NCBI RefSeq assembly: GCF_003428875.1 | Contig: NZ_QQRS01000005.1 | Span: 83,456-147,455, forward strand | Origin: Planomicrobium okeanokoites | GTDB taxonomy: Bacteria > Bacillota > Bacilli > Bacillales_A > Planococcaceae | DNA length: 64,000 nt | Direction of reading: 5' to 3' | Shown here: positions 25,787 through 33,791 of the stretch, piece after piece | How positions within the stretch are numbered: position 1 is the stretch's first letter | Layout of the letters: every line of letters begins with the position of its first letter | Made by a program: the position numbers and the translations under genes | Notes under the pieces: generated by a model | Databases searched by the model: none | What the model saw: the letters and a program-made list of their open reading frames with translations, nothing else | Told to the model about the DNA's origin: nothing

Positions 25787-25863
25787 TCTGCTCCGGACAG
25801 TATTTTTAATCTCCGGACAGTATTTGGTCTGCTCCGGACAGTATTTTTAATCTCCGGACAGTA
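25770..25863 (+). repeat. tandem repeat, 41-bp unit built of 20/21-bp subunits
   Basis: CTCCGGACAGTATTT recurs five times, with starts at 25770, 25791, 25811, 25832 and 25852; the last copy is cut after GTA. Links alternate between GATCTG or GGTCTG and TTAAT, giving 41-bp higher-order units. The first copy encodes the end of the NERD protein. Spacers of 5-6 bases rule out a CRISPR array. Confidence 0.9.
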
Positions 25864-26080
25864 AGCTCTTTTAATGGAAATCACATTTTTATAACTGTTA
25901 ATAAAATCCAGCAAAACCCTTTACATTTCCAATTGCATCATAGATTCTCCCGGATTTCAGCTCATAATCTCATCCGCCATTCAAATCTCGACTTCCAACC
26001 GACTTTTTCACGACCAAATCACACCCAAATCACCCAATTCCCAACACTCACAACCAACCCAACCCCAATAATTGAAAAAA
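25864..26080. other. intergenic stretch without recognisable features
   Basis: About 215 bases of AT- and C-rich sequence with long CCAA/ACCC-like runs on the plus strand. Reading frames here are of biased composition with no ribosome binding site. I see no gene. Confidence 0.5.
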
Positions 26081-26453
26081 TCTTCGCCAAGGCGAAGATT
26101 CCCTCAAAACCAGGACGTTTTCGCCATGCGAAAACGTCCGCTGGGGTCTTGATCTTCCGGTTTTTCGCTTTTCGCCTGGGCTAAAGCGAAAAGCATCCAT
26201 TTTTCTTTTGAACTTAGCATTGCATGACAGTTGCGGCATCAACCGATCACAAATTTAGAGAGCAAGACAAAAATTAGCCTCCAAAACTGCAACCCAAACA
26301 ACCTTTCTCCGCAAGAGCCCCCCACTTTTGCCATTGACCTGAAGGTTTTCCGCTTTTCACAAGGTGAAAAGCATCCGACTGGGGTCTTGAACTTATGGTT
26401 TTCCGCTTTTCGCCCAAATTCGGCGAAAAGCATCCATTTTTCTCTTGAACTTA
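26081..26453. repeat. array of five hairpins in two paralogous repeat copies
   Basis: Hairpin 1 is TCTTCGCC-2-GGCGAAGA (26081-26098). Hairpin 2 is GGACGTTTTCGC-3-GCGAAAACGTCC (26113-26139). Hairpin 3 is GCTTTTCGC-10-GCGAAAAGC (26167-26194). Hairpin 4 is GCTTTTCAC-3-GTGAAAAGC (26352-26372). Hairpin 5 is GCTTTTCGCC-7-GGCGAAAAGC (26405-26431). Hairpins 2+3 and 4+5 lie in two similar blocks (about 26113-26217 and 26350-26452) sharing CTGGGGTCTTGA and ATCCATTTTTCT plus TTGAACTTAG. Between blocks the stems differ on both arms in a matching way. No coding gene was seen. Confidence 0.8.
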
Positions 26454-26490
26454 GACCCTGCACACAGTTCCATCCATCTCAGCCTAAAAC

Positions 26491-26516
26491 AAAAAGCCTC
26501 CCGCAGGAGGCTTTTT
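26491..26516. terminator. intrinsic terminator of the FMN reductase gene
   Basis: A perfect 11-bp stem, AAAAAGCCTCC with loop CGCA, symmetrical with A and T arms. Confidence 0.9.
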
Positions 26517-26526
26517 ACAGTGAAGC

Positions 26527-27090
26527 TTAGTGTTGATCCAGTGTTTCTTTTGACAGGTGCTTGCTCATTTCGGCGTACTGGACGAAAACGCGGGCCAATT
26601 CGCGAAGGCGGTCGTGGACGTCTTCACTGATGATGGTGTTGTCGGCATCGAAATGGCTGGTGTGCGTATAGACGTAATTCGGTGTCACCAGGCAACGGAA
26701 ATAATCGAGAATCGGCTTGAGCTGGTTCTCGATGACCAGATGGTGCTGGTAAGTTCCGCCGTTTGCCACGATCGATACCGGTTTGTAGCGCATCGTATGC
26801 GGATGCAGCAAGTCAAACGCGTTTTTCAATACGCCAGGGATGGAGCCCTGGAAAATGGGTGAAGCGATGATGTAACCATCCGCTTCGCTAAAGCGGCGTG
26901 CAAGTTCCTGCATGCTGCTGTTGTATTCGCCAAGCGGACGCCCGTCGACGAATTGATGTTCATAATCCGCCAGGCTCAGGATGTCCAACTCCATATCAGG
27001 CTGGAATTCCTGGATATACATCTTGACTTGCTCCAATACGGCGCCTGTCTTTCTTCCCACAATTGTGCCGTCCACTAATAATACCTTCAT
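26527..27090 (-). CDS. NAD(P)H-dependent FMN reductase family protein
   Basis: A 187-residue flavodoxin-fold protein. The FMN phosphate loop is near the N-terminus (VDGTIVGRKTG). The second flavin motif is SPIFQGSIPGVLKNAFDLL (about 80-98), followed by KPVSIVANGG, as in SsuE/azobenzene reductases. GAGGAGG precedes the chosen ATG at 27090, so an eight-residue extension is dropped. It probably reduces FMN or quinone/azo compounds; the substrate is unknown. It is monocistronic. Confidence 0.87.
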   Translation of the reverse strand: MKVLLVDGTIVGRKTGAVLEQVKMYIQEFQPDMELDILSLADYEHQFVDGRPLGEYNSSMQELARRFSEADGYIIASPIFQGSIPGVLKNAFDLLHPHTMRYKPVSIVANGGTYQHHLVIENQLKPILDYFRCLVTPNYVYTHTSHFDADNTIISEDVHDRLRELARVFVQYAEMSKHLSKETLDQH

Positions 27091-27254
27091 AAAACTGTTC
27101 CTCCTCGAGTCCATATATACTGGGCAGCCAGGCTGCCTCTCAATGATTTTTTATTCGGATTTAAAAGGTAAGCTGCATATCAAACCCGACTTTATTCCAT
27201 CATAACAAACAGCGTATGCGGATACGTATCGAAAAACCTTATGAAGCCGAGATT

Positions 27255-29081
27255 TCATTCTTTAGGCTGAGGTGAGTTGTTTTTGGCGCGTTTGTTTTCC
27301 AGACGTTCCTGGATGCGGTCGGATTGACGGGCCGGTGATGTAAAGCTGACCACAGTATCGCCAAGCTTCGGCTCAGGAAAGTTGTCGCTTGTGAAGAATT
27401 CGATTTTCCCCTGCTCACGGTAAATGAAGAGCAGAATCGTATCTGCACTCCACTTTTTCTTGTAGTCCTCATATGTGTATTGTTCGGTCAATTGTGTTTT
27501 GCGGATCGTATAGCCTTCTTCGGCTTTCATGTCGAGTTCATGGATGTTCCATTCATGGCCGAAGAGGGTCCTGCCTTTCAGAGAAGAATGGTAGTCGCCG
27601 GGATCGCCTTGGTGGATGGCTGTTTTATAGAGATTTTCCCTGCCGAACTCCGGTACATAATTGTTCATGACCAAAGCGTTATAGGAATCAATTTCCCCTG
27701 CCAGGATCATGGTTTCGTAAGGAGTCATGTCCAGTTCGTATTCAGTATGCTCGGAAAGGATTTCACCTGTGAATGTTTTCATTCCCGCAAGGCGCGCAGG
27801 CTGCAGTCTCCCCCACGAAGCGTCCATGATCAAAAGGTTTTTATTGTATTCAGAAAGGGCTTCTGCCAGTTTCAGCGCAAAGCGGCCGACCCCGACTATG
27901 ATGATGCCTGGGTCATCTCCGGTTGCCAGACCCAATTTACGGCCAAGCCATCCGATTGTGAAGCCATGCACGACAACGGTTGAAAATACGAGCGCGAATG
28001 TCAGGGCTGTGAGCAATTCAGCATCATCAAACCCTGCTTCCAGAAGGACACCGGCGAAATAACCCGATACGGTAAGGGCCACAATTCCGCGCGGCGCGAT
28101 CCAGCCGATGAGTGTCTTTTCCTGATTAGTGAGATCTGTACCGATCGTCGACAGCCAGATCGACAAAGGACGTACCACGAATAAAGTTGCCAGTACGAAG
28201 GCGACAATACGCCAATTGAAGATTTCAATCAGCACATCCAGGCTTAGAGATGCTGTCAGCATGACAAAGATACTTGAAATAAGCAGCACTGAAATATTTT
28301 CCTTGAAATGCCGCATATCATTGATGGAAGCGATATGCATATTGGCCATCACCATTCCCATAGCGGTGACCGCCAGCAAGCCCGTTTCGTGCATGACGAT
28401 ATCCGACAGCACGAATGTGAGCAGTACGACACCGAAAACGATCGGTGCTTTCAGGAATTCCGGCACTTGGCCTTTTTCGAACATCCAGCCTAGCAGCCAG
28501 CCGACTCCAGCTCCCAGCGCTACAGCGAACAAGGAAGCCAGGAAGAATAACCCGAATGCACCGGCTGTTTCATCACCAATCGCAAACAGTACAAACTGGA
28601 ACGCGAATAAAGCCAGCAATGCGCCGAATGGATCTACGATGATCCCTTCCCATTTCAGAATTGCCGCTGGACGGGCTTTGAGTTTAGCCTGACGCAATAA
28701 AGGCAGGATAACGGTAGGACCTGTGACAATGAACAGCCCTCCGATGACAAATGCCACTGCCCAGGAAAGGCCGGCTATGTAATGCGCTGCAAGCGATCCG
28801 GAGATCCATGCGATAAAGGCGCCGAATGTTACGATCCGCCACACCGGTTTATTGAACCCCCGGATTTCCTTGAAGTTCAAGTTCAAACTGCCTTCAAACA
28901 GGATGATGGCAACGGCCAATGATATGACGGGCTTGAACAACTCCCCGAAACTTTCTTCCGGATGGATGATGTTTAAAATAGGTCCGACCAGCAGGCCGGC
29001 TATGGACATCAAAACAATTGCGGGCAGGCGAAAGCGCCAGGCAAGCCATTGCGAGATCACCCCAAGAAAGATGATTAACAT
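27255..29081 (-). CDS. CPA-type sodium(potassium):proton antiporter with RCK-like C-terminus
   Basis: At least 608 residues from the ATG at 29081. Residues 1-395 hold about twelve membrane segments of the NhaP/KefB-like antiporter fold, with the core motif ILKWEGIIVDPFGALLA (about 142-158) carrying the conserved acidic pair region. Residues 405-510 form a TrkA-N/RCK-like nucleotide domain (GIIIVGVGRFALKLAEAL). A soluble tail with a TrkA-C-like part follows. The only strong ribosome binding site, AGGAGG, lies 33 bases upstream of this ATG; an in-frame AUC at 29103-29105 has ideal spacing and may be the real start, adding eight residues. Confidence 0.85.
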   Translation of the reverse strand: MLIIFLGVISQWLAWRFRLPAIVLMSIAGLLVGPILNIIHPEESFGELFKPVISLAVAIILFEGSLNLNFKEIRGFNKPVWRIVTFGAFIAWISGSLAAHYIAGLSWAVAFVIGGLFIVTGPTVILPLLRQAKLKARPAAILKWEGIIVDPFGALLALFAFQFVLFAIGDETAGAFGLFFLASLFAVALGAGVGWLLGWMFEKGQVPEFLKAPIVFGVVLLTFVLSDIVMHETGLLAVTAMGMVMANMHIASINDMRHFKENISVLLISSIFVMLTASLSLDVLIEIFNWRIVAFVLATLFVVRPLSIWLSTIGTDLTNQEKTLIGWIAPRGIVALTVSGYFAGVLLEAGFDDAELLTALTFALVFSTVVVHGFTIGWLGRKLGLATGDDPGIIIVGVGRFALKLAEALSEYNKNLLIMDASWGRLQPARLAGMKTFTGEILSEHTEYELDMTPYETMILAGEIDSYNALVMNNYVPEFGRENLYKTAIHQGDPGDYHSSLKGRTLFGHEWNIHELDMKAEEGYTIRKTQLTEQYTYEDYKKKWSADTILLFIYREQGKIEFFTSDNFPEPKLGDTVVSFTSPARQSDRIQERLENKRAKNNSPQPKE

Positions 29082-29207
29082 GAGATCAAATAATAAAGTA
29101 TCGATCGGCCTTCGCCTCCTTTTAATCTTTTTTCAACATTATACGTTTTTTATTCCCTCAATTAAAAGCCGTAAGCCAATCGAAATGATTTTAATTCCAT
29201 CAATTTA

Positions 29208-29216
29208 TGCTATAAT
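29208..29216 (+). promoter_or_regulatory. extended -10 promoter for the SE1832-family gene
   Basis: TGCTATAAT is a perfect extended -10, 24 bases before the GTG start. The -35 is weak, as is common with extended elements. Confidence 0.55.
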
Positions 29217-29239
29217 GAAGGAAAAATGCAGGTGATTAT

Positions 29240-29422
29240 GTGAACAGGCAGGAAATCGAAAACGAAATTGCCGAATTGAAGATGGATTACGTGCGCCATC
29301 AAGGCGATATCGAGAAGCTTGAAACGACTGGACACGCCAAAATGGTGGAGAAAGCGGAACAGCGCCTCGAACGGATGGAACAACAATTAGCGGAATTAAA
29401 CAAAAAACTCGCGGATTTGTAA
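29240..29422 (+). CDS. SE1832-family small coiled-coil protein
   Basis: A 60-residue, highly charged helical protein starting at GTG with AGGTG upstream. Heptad spacing of Leu/Ile/Met through most of its length suggests a coiled coil. It resembles the small SE1832 family of staphylococci and bacilli, which has no known function. Its stop codon is in the loop of its terminator. Confidence 0.75.
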   Translation: MNRQEIENEIAELKMDYVRHQGDIEKLETTGHAKMVEKAEQRLERMEQQLAELNKKLADL

Positions 29423-29438
29423 CCGCGGTTTTTTTTTG
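29408..29438 (+). terminator. intrinsic terminator overlapping the SE1832-family stop
   Basis: CGCGG-8-CCGCG is followed by nine T residues. Confidence 0.85.
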
Positions 29439-29539
29439 AGTGTTTTCCTGATACCGATTCAGGGATACTGATATATCGAACACTGTGGACGGTCGCGTAA
29501 AGATCTTGTTCTACAGCTATAAATGGAGGAATTACTTAC

Positions 29540-31105
29540 ATGAGTTTATTGACAGTAGAAAATTTAAGCCATACATTCGGCGACCGGACATTGTTCAACG
29601 ATGTGTCTTTCCGGTTGGTTGAAGGTGAACACGTTGGCCTGGTGGGCGCGAACGGTGTCGGCAAATCGACGATGATGAATATTTTGACAGGCAAATTGAT
29701 CCACGATAACGGACGTGTCGAGTGGCAGCCGAAAACGCATTACGGCTACCTCGATCAGCACACCCAATTGGAGCCTGGCCGGACAATCCGCCAGACGATG
29801 CAGGATGCTTTTTTGCCATTATATAAAAAAGAAGAAGAACTGAATGAAATCGCTATGAAGATGGGCGAGGAAGATGCCGACCTTGAAGCATTGATGGATG
29901 AGATGGCCGAAGTGCAGGATGCACTTGATGCCGGGGATTTCTATACCCTGGATGTAAAAATAGAAGAGATTGCACGCGGTCTCGGACTTGATGCCATCGG
30001 ACTCGAACGTCCGGTCGAAGCATTATCCGGCGGACAGCGCACGAAATTGCTGCTGGCGAAATTACTGTTGGAGAAACCGAAAGTCCTGCTGCTCGATGAG
30101 CCGACCAACTATCTGGACGAAGAACATATCCAGTGGCTCGTCAATTATCTGAAGAACTATCCGCATGCATTCCTGTTGATCTCGCATGATACAGAATTCA
30201 TGAGTTCGGTGACAGATGTCATCTTCCATTTGGAGTTCTCACGCCTGTCGCGTTACACAGCCACTTATGAGAAATTCATCGAACTTGCAGAACTTGCCAA
30301 GAAGCAGCACCTGGATGCATATGAAAAACAGGAAGAAATGATCAAGAAAACAGAGACATTCATTGCCAAAAACAAAGCTCGCGCTTCGACAACGGGACGC
30401 GCGAAGTCACGCCAGAAACAGCTTGACCGCATGGACCGCATCGACAAACCCGAAGTTGCGGCAAAACCGCAATTCGCTTTCAAGGAAACACGGAGCCCAA
30501 GCCGCTATGTGGTGGAAGCAGAATCGTTATCCATCGGCTATGACAAGGCCCTATTGCCGCCTCTGTCCTTCATGATTGAACGCGGCGAAAAAATTGCTCT
30601 TGTAGGCATGAACGGAGTCGGTAAATCGACGTTGCTGAAAACGATGCTTGGAAAAATCAAACCGCTTGACGGTGATGTGATCCGCGGCGAATATTTGACT
30701 CCGAGTTATTTCGAACAGGAAGTCAAAGCGCCAGACCATACACCGCTTGACGAAATCTGGTCAGCTTACCCGAGCATGGACCAGGGCCAGGTGCGCGGAG
30801 CATTGGCGCGTACAGGCCTGAAGAACGAGCATATCTCCCGTTCGATGAAACAATTGAGCGGTGGCGAACAGGCGAAAGTCCGTTTGTGCAAATTGATGCT
30901 CGAAGAAAGCAACTGGCTCTTGTTCGATGAACCGACAAACCACTTGGACATCGATGCAAAAGCTGAATTGAAGCGCGCTATGCAAGCTTATAAAGGCACG
31001 ATCGTATTGGTCAGCCATGAACCTGAATTCTATGAAGGACTTGCCACAAAAGTCTGGAATGTTGAAGAATGGATTGCAGCTGGCCAGGAACCGCAAATTA
31101 AGTAA
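29540..31105 (+). CDS. ABC-F family ATPase, YfmM-like
   Basis: A 521-residue soluble protein with two ABC ATPase domains and no membrane segments. Domain 1 has Walker A GANGVGKST (about 37-45), signature LSGGQ and Walker B LLLDEPTNYLD. The inter-domain linker (about 230-310) is rich in charge, as in ribosome-binding ABC-F proteins. Domain 2 has GMNGVGKST, LSGGE and LLFDEPTNHLD. Opening, order and length closely resemble Bacillus YfmM. ABC-F proteins bind the ribosomal E site and modulate translation or antibiotic resistance; which role applies here is open. GGAGG precedes the ATG. Confidence 0.9.
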   Translation: MSLLTVENLSHTFGDRTLFNDVSFRLVEGEHVGLVGANGVGKSTMMNILTGKLIHDNGRVEWQPKTHYGYLDQHTQLEPGRTIRQTMQDAFLPLYKKEEELNEIAMKMGEEDADLEALMDEMAEVQDALDAGDFYTLDVKIEEIARGLGLDAIGLERPVEALSGGQRTKLLLAKLLLEKPKVLLLDEPTNYLDEEHIQWLVNYLKNYPHAFLLISHDTEFMSSVTDVIFHLEFSRLSRYTATYEKFIELAELAKKQHLDAYEKQEEMIKKTETFIAKNKARASTTGRAKSRQKQLDRMDRIDKPEVAAKPQFAFKETRSPSRYVVEAESLSIGYDKALLPPLSFMIERGEKIALVGMNGVGKSTLLKTMLGKIKPLDGDVIRGEYLTPSYFEQEVKAPDHTPLDEIWSAYPSMDQGQVRGALARTGLKNEHISRSMKQLSGGEQAKVRLCKLMLEESNWLLFDEPTNHLDIDAKAELKRAMQAYKGTIVLVSHEPEFYEGLATKVWNVEEWIAAGQEPQIK

Positions 31106-31109
31106 TATC

Positions 31110-31150
31110 AAAAAAGATCTCTTCCCAGCTTCGGGAAGAGATCTTTTTTT
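31110..31150. terminator. bidirectional intrinsic terminator
   Basis: A perfect 17-bp stem, AAAAAAGATCTCTTCCC with loop AGCTTC, serves the convergent ABC-F and PLD genes. Confidence 0.94.
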
Positions 31151-32600
31151 AGTAGGTGGTCAACTTGAAAATCTTCTGGAATCCGTAGATGCCGCGCTGC
31201 CAGAATGTAAAGGTATCCTGGTAAGCGTCAACATGCAATGTGTAGAGTGCATCTTCGTTGGTCCATAAGCGGTCGAAGTATGTTACCATGTCCCCCACCA
31301 GTTCGCTGTCGTTTGGCGCAATGATACGGATGTTGCTTTCCAGATTATAATTCTTGAAAGCCCGTTCGGTGTAATTTGTTGAACCGCCAGAAATATAACT
31401 TTCTTCAGCTGTTTGGATCATGATTGATTTTGTATGGAATTGCCCAACCACCGCGTTATACCAGCGGACTTGGATTTTGTCGTTGCTTTCTTCAAGCATT
31501 TCGTGCACAGCCGGCCGGTTCGGCAAGCCTGTCTTTTCGGTGCCGAACGCATTCTCGTTAGGGTCCAGTACCAATTGCACCTCAACTCCGCGGTTTGCAG
31601 CATCAGTCAAGGCCTGAACCACGTCCCCTTCAGCAATATAGAACATAGCCAGATGGATGCTGTCGCCTTCTTTGGTCTTTTCAATATCATCCAATAGCGA
31701 ATTCAACACTTTCTTTTCCGTTACGTATTGAACCTGGTAATCGCCTTGCTGTTCGCGGGCTTCAACCCTCGGAAAGTCAGGACCACCGGAAAATCGTGAA
31801 ACTGCCTCTTCCGATGCCAGCATATCATTGATCACCGGCCCGCTCACTTTAAATGCCATATTGCCATGTAAGCCGCTGGCATTATGGGGATTGGCGGAAC
31901 TGACGATCGCCGCTTTTTCCGTAATGACCGCTTTACGGTGATTCGCTTTGATGTTCATCATCTTCAGATAAGACGACACTGACAGATCTGGTGCATCGCT
32001 TGCCATGGCATTGGGCACCCAGCCCCGTCCACCGGCATCGAACCATTGGAAAATCACCCGGTACAACCCGGAATATAATGGCGTTGAATCACGCAGCTTA
32101 TCGAGATCCGTCACAATCACTTCCACACCTTCATCCCTCAGCGTACCGAGCAGCTGGCTTTCATATGAACCATAACCGAAATTCAGCGGATCGGTAATAA
32201 AGTAAATTGGAAAGTCTGGATCTTCCGCTTTTTTTGCCAGCAAGTGATCAGTAAGTGTTTCCGCCACCGCTGGAAAATCCCGCTGCTCATCGGTGTAATC
32301 ATCAAACAGAAACAGATCGATGACAATGAACTCTTCCGCCTCATCAATCATTTCGTAAATTTCATCAAATATGCGTAATTCGTGCTTTAAATTATCCCCT
32401 TTTTGATTCTGCGCAAATGACAGGTCGTAAATCATTTCCACATCCTCCACTTGGTGAAGGTCTCCCGCATAATCCAGCCCTTGAGGCAGAGGTTTTATGG
32501 TATGCCAAACAATAACAGCGATATACATGAGCGCCAGTACACCAATAATTCCCATAATAATCCTTTTTCGCTTGCTCCAACCGGCCACTCTTCTTCTCAT
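31149..32600 (-). CDS. membrane-anchored phospholipase D family protein
   Basis: A 483-residue protein with an N-terminal membrane segment (about 14-33) and two PLD half-domains. The first motif is H221-x-K223 in NHRKAVITEKAAIVSSANPHN; the second is H389-x-K391 in FHTKSIMIQ, followed by SGGSTNYTERAF. At the usual Asp position four residues after the Lys there is Glu228 and Gln396. The fold acts on phosphodiester bonds; cardiolipin synthase-like or nuclease activity are both possible. It is monocistronic, next to the ECF sigma gene on the same strand. Confidence 0.85.
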   Translation of the reverse strand: MRRRVAGWSKRKRIIMGIIGVLALMYIAVIVWHTIKPLPQGLDYAGDLHQVEDVEMIYDLSFAQNQKGDNLKHELRIFDEIYEMIDEAEEFIVIDLFLFDDYTDEQRDFPAVAETLTDHLLAKKAEDPDFPIYFITDPLNFGYGSYESQLLGTLRDEGVEVIVTDLDKLRDSTPLYSGLYRVIFQWFDAGGRGWVPNAMASDAPDLSVSSYLKMMNIKANHRKAVITEKAAIVSSANPHNASGLHGNMAFKVSGPVINDMLASEEAVSRFSGGPDFPRVEAREQQGDYQVQYVTEKKVLNSLLDDIEKTKEGDSIHLAMFYIAEGDVVQALTDAANRGVEVQLVLDPNENAFGTEKTGLPNRPAVHEMLEESNDKIQVRWYNAVVGQFHTKSIMIQTAEESYISGGSTNYTERAFKNYNLESNIRIIAPNDSELVGDMVTYFDRLWTNEDALYTLHVDAYQDTFTFWQRGIYGFQKIFKLTTY

Positions 32601-32713
32601 TCTAAAATCCCCCTCATCTTTCCTAATCTTACTTTAGATGAAGAAAAATTTCTTTAAATTTTTTCCATAATAAATAGTTTCTTTTTCATTGCACATTCCA
32701 TAACCGTTTTCCA

Positions 32714-32746
32714 ATAAAAAAAGATGCGCCGTAAGTCCGGCACACC
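32714..32746 (-). terminator. probable intrinsic terminator of the sigma factor gene
   Basis: TGCGCC pairs with GGCACA (one G-T pair), with a T-run on the minus strand after the hairpin. Confidence 0.6.
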
Positions 32747-32789
32747 TTGATTGTTTTTATTAATATAGAAGATACAAATAGTTCCCGAG

Positions 32790-33326
32790 TTAAGCAGGCA
32801 ATACATATTCACGGGTCTGGACGTCTTCAAGCAATAGATCTTTAAGTCTCTGTTTGCCGCGGAAAAGGCGGGATTTGACGGTGCCGATCGACACTTTCAT
32901 CGCTTCCGCAATTTCGATCAATGATAATTGATGTACGTAGAAGTAGACAATTGTTGTGCGGTAAATCGAATCCAGCTGTGAGATTTTATGCTGCAGCAAT
33001 ACGGATACATCCTGCTGCTCCAATAACTCAGGGGCGCCCGCATTGTCTGACGGAATCAAGTCAAGCAATGAAATGTCGAGTCCCTCCGGCTGCTGCTGGA
33101 CATGTTTGCTGCGACGTACATTCTTACGGTAGCGGTCACGGAAAGTGTTCATACAGATTGTCGTCAACCAGGCTTTGACATGATCCACTTCCTTGATCGA
33201 AGCCTCATACCGAACCACTTTCAGCCAAACTTCCTGCATAAGATCTTCCGCTTCCACCTTATTGCGCGTCAGTTTTAAGCATAAATGATATATATAACGA
33301 TTATATTCTGTATACAAACTTTCCAT
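32790..33326 (-). CDS. ECF-type RNA polymerase sigma factor
   Basis: A 178-residue sigma-70 family factor with only regions 2 and 4. Region 2 spans about 5-75 (LMQEVWLKVVR, with the DNA-melting segment around VKAWLTTICMNTFRDRYRK). Region 4 spans about 110-165, with the helix-turn-helix LSLIEIAEAMKVSIGTVKSRLFRGKQRL. GGAGG precedes the ATG. No anti-sigma gene follows: downstream is a terminator and then the PLD gene. Upstream is a 465-bp spacer with no obvious ECF promoter. Confidence 0.92.
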   Translation of the reverse strand: MESLYTEYNRYIYHLCLKLTRNKVEAEDLMQEVWLKVVRYEASIKEVDHVKAWLTTICMNTFRDRYRKNVRRSKHVQQQPEGLDISLLDLIPSDNAGAPELLEQQDVSVLLQHKISQLDSIYRTTIVYFYVHQLSLIEIAEAMKVSIGTVKSRLFRGKQRLKDLLLEDVQTREYVLPA

Positions 33327-33763
33327 TTTTGGTTCCTCCGTCCGTTTTTCTTGTTGATCTTATTGTGCCGGAAAAGAACCTTTCACTCTATCGCTTCCGC
33401 TTTCATTTGGCTTACATTTGTGTAATAAAGAGATTAGTTTTATATAAGCGGAAAATACTTTTTCACATATCGCTTCGGCGCTTAGGACAAGGCTCTCACA
33501 ATAAGCCGAGAAATTCACTCGTCTTATTGCTTCGCCCAGTCCATGGACGCGCCGGCGCTGAGAGAATTCTCTAGAGATATGGAGCAAAACAGCGAAGAGT
33601 TGACCGAAGCTTGCGGGGGCAACTCTTTGCGACGAAGCAGCGCAGCGATGCAGGAGCAAGGGTTTTAGAAACCAAGTTGTTTTGCGGAATATCGCTTATT
33701 AAGACTTATTAATACAACTTTTATTGAAACAATTGATGTGATTTATATTCTAAAACCAATGAA
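33327..33763. other. intergenic region with uncharacterised structured sequence
   Basis: A spacer of about 440 bases between the sigma factor and the CNNM gene. It contains AAGAGTTG paired with CAACTCTT (about 33595-33632), a GAGAATTCTC palindrome near 33562, and TAAGCGGAAAATAC near 33446 matched by GCGGAATATCGCTT near 33684 at the two ends. The middle is more GC-rich than the flanks. This looks like a repeat or small mobile remnant, but no copy is present elsewhere in the window. No gene is evident. Confidence 0.4.
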
Positions 33764-33791
33764 ATAAAAAAAACCCGCCAAAAGGCAGGTT
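33764..33791 (-). terminator. intrinsic terminator of the CNNM gene
   Basis: ACCCGCC-4-GGCAGGT (one G-T pair) has a T-run on the minus strand. Confidence 0.8.

Noticed and set aside
25770..25863. Short regular repeats resembling a CRISPR array
   Set aside because: Period is 20/21 bases with 5-6-base links that themselves repeat; no spacers and no cas genes.
24821..26453. Calling NERD gene plus repeats a known defence system
   Set aside because: No second effector, no named system with this composition; kept only as a speculative finding.
25933..26530. Open frames on both strands in the hairpin region
   Set aside because: Composition is biased, no ribosome binding sites, and the frames simply read through inverted repeats.
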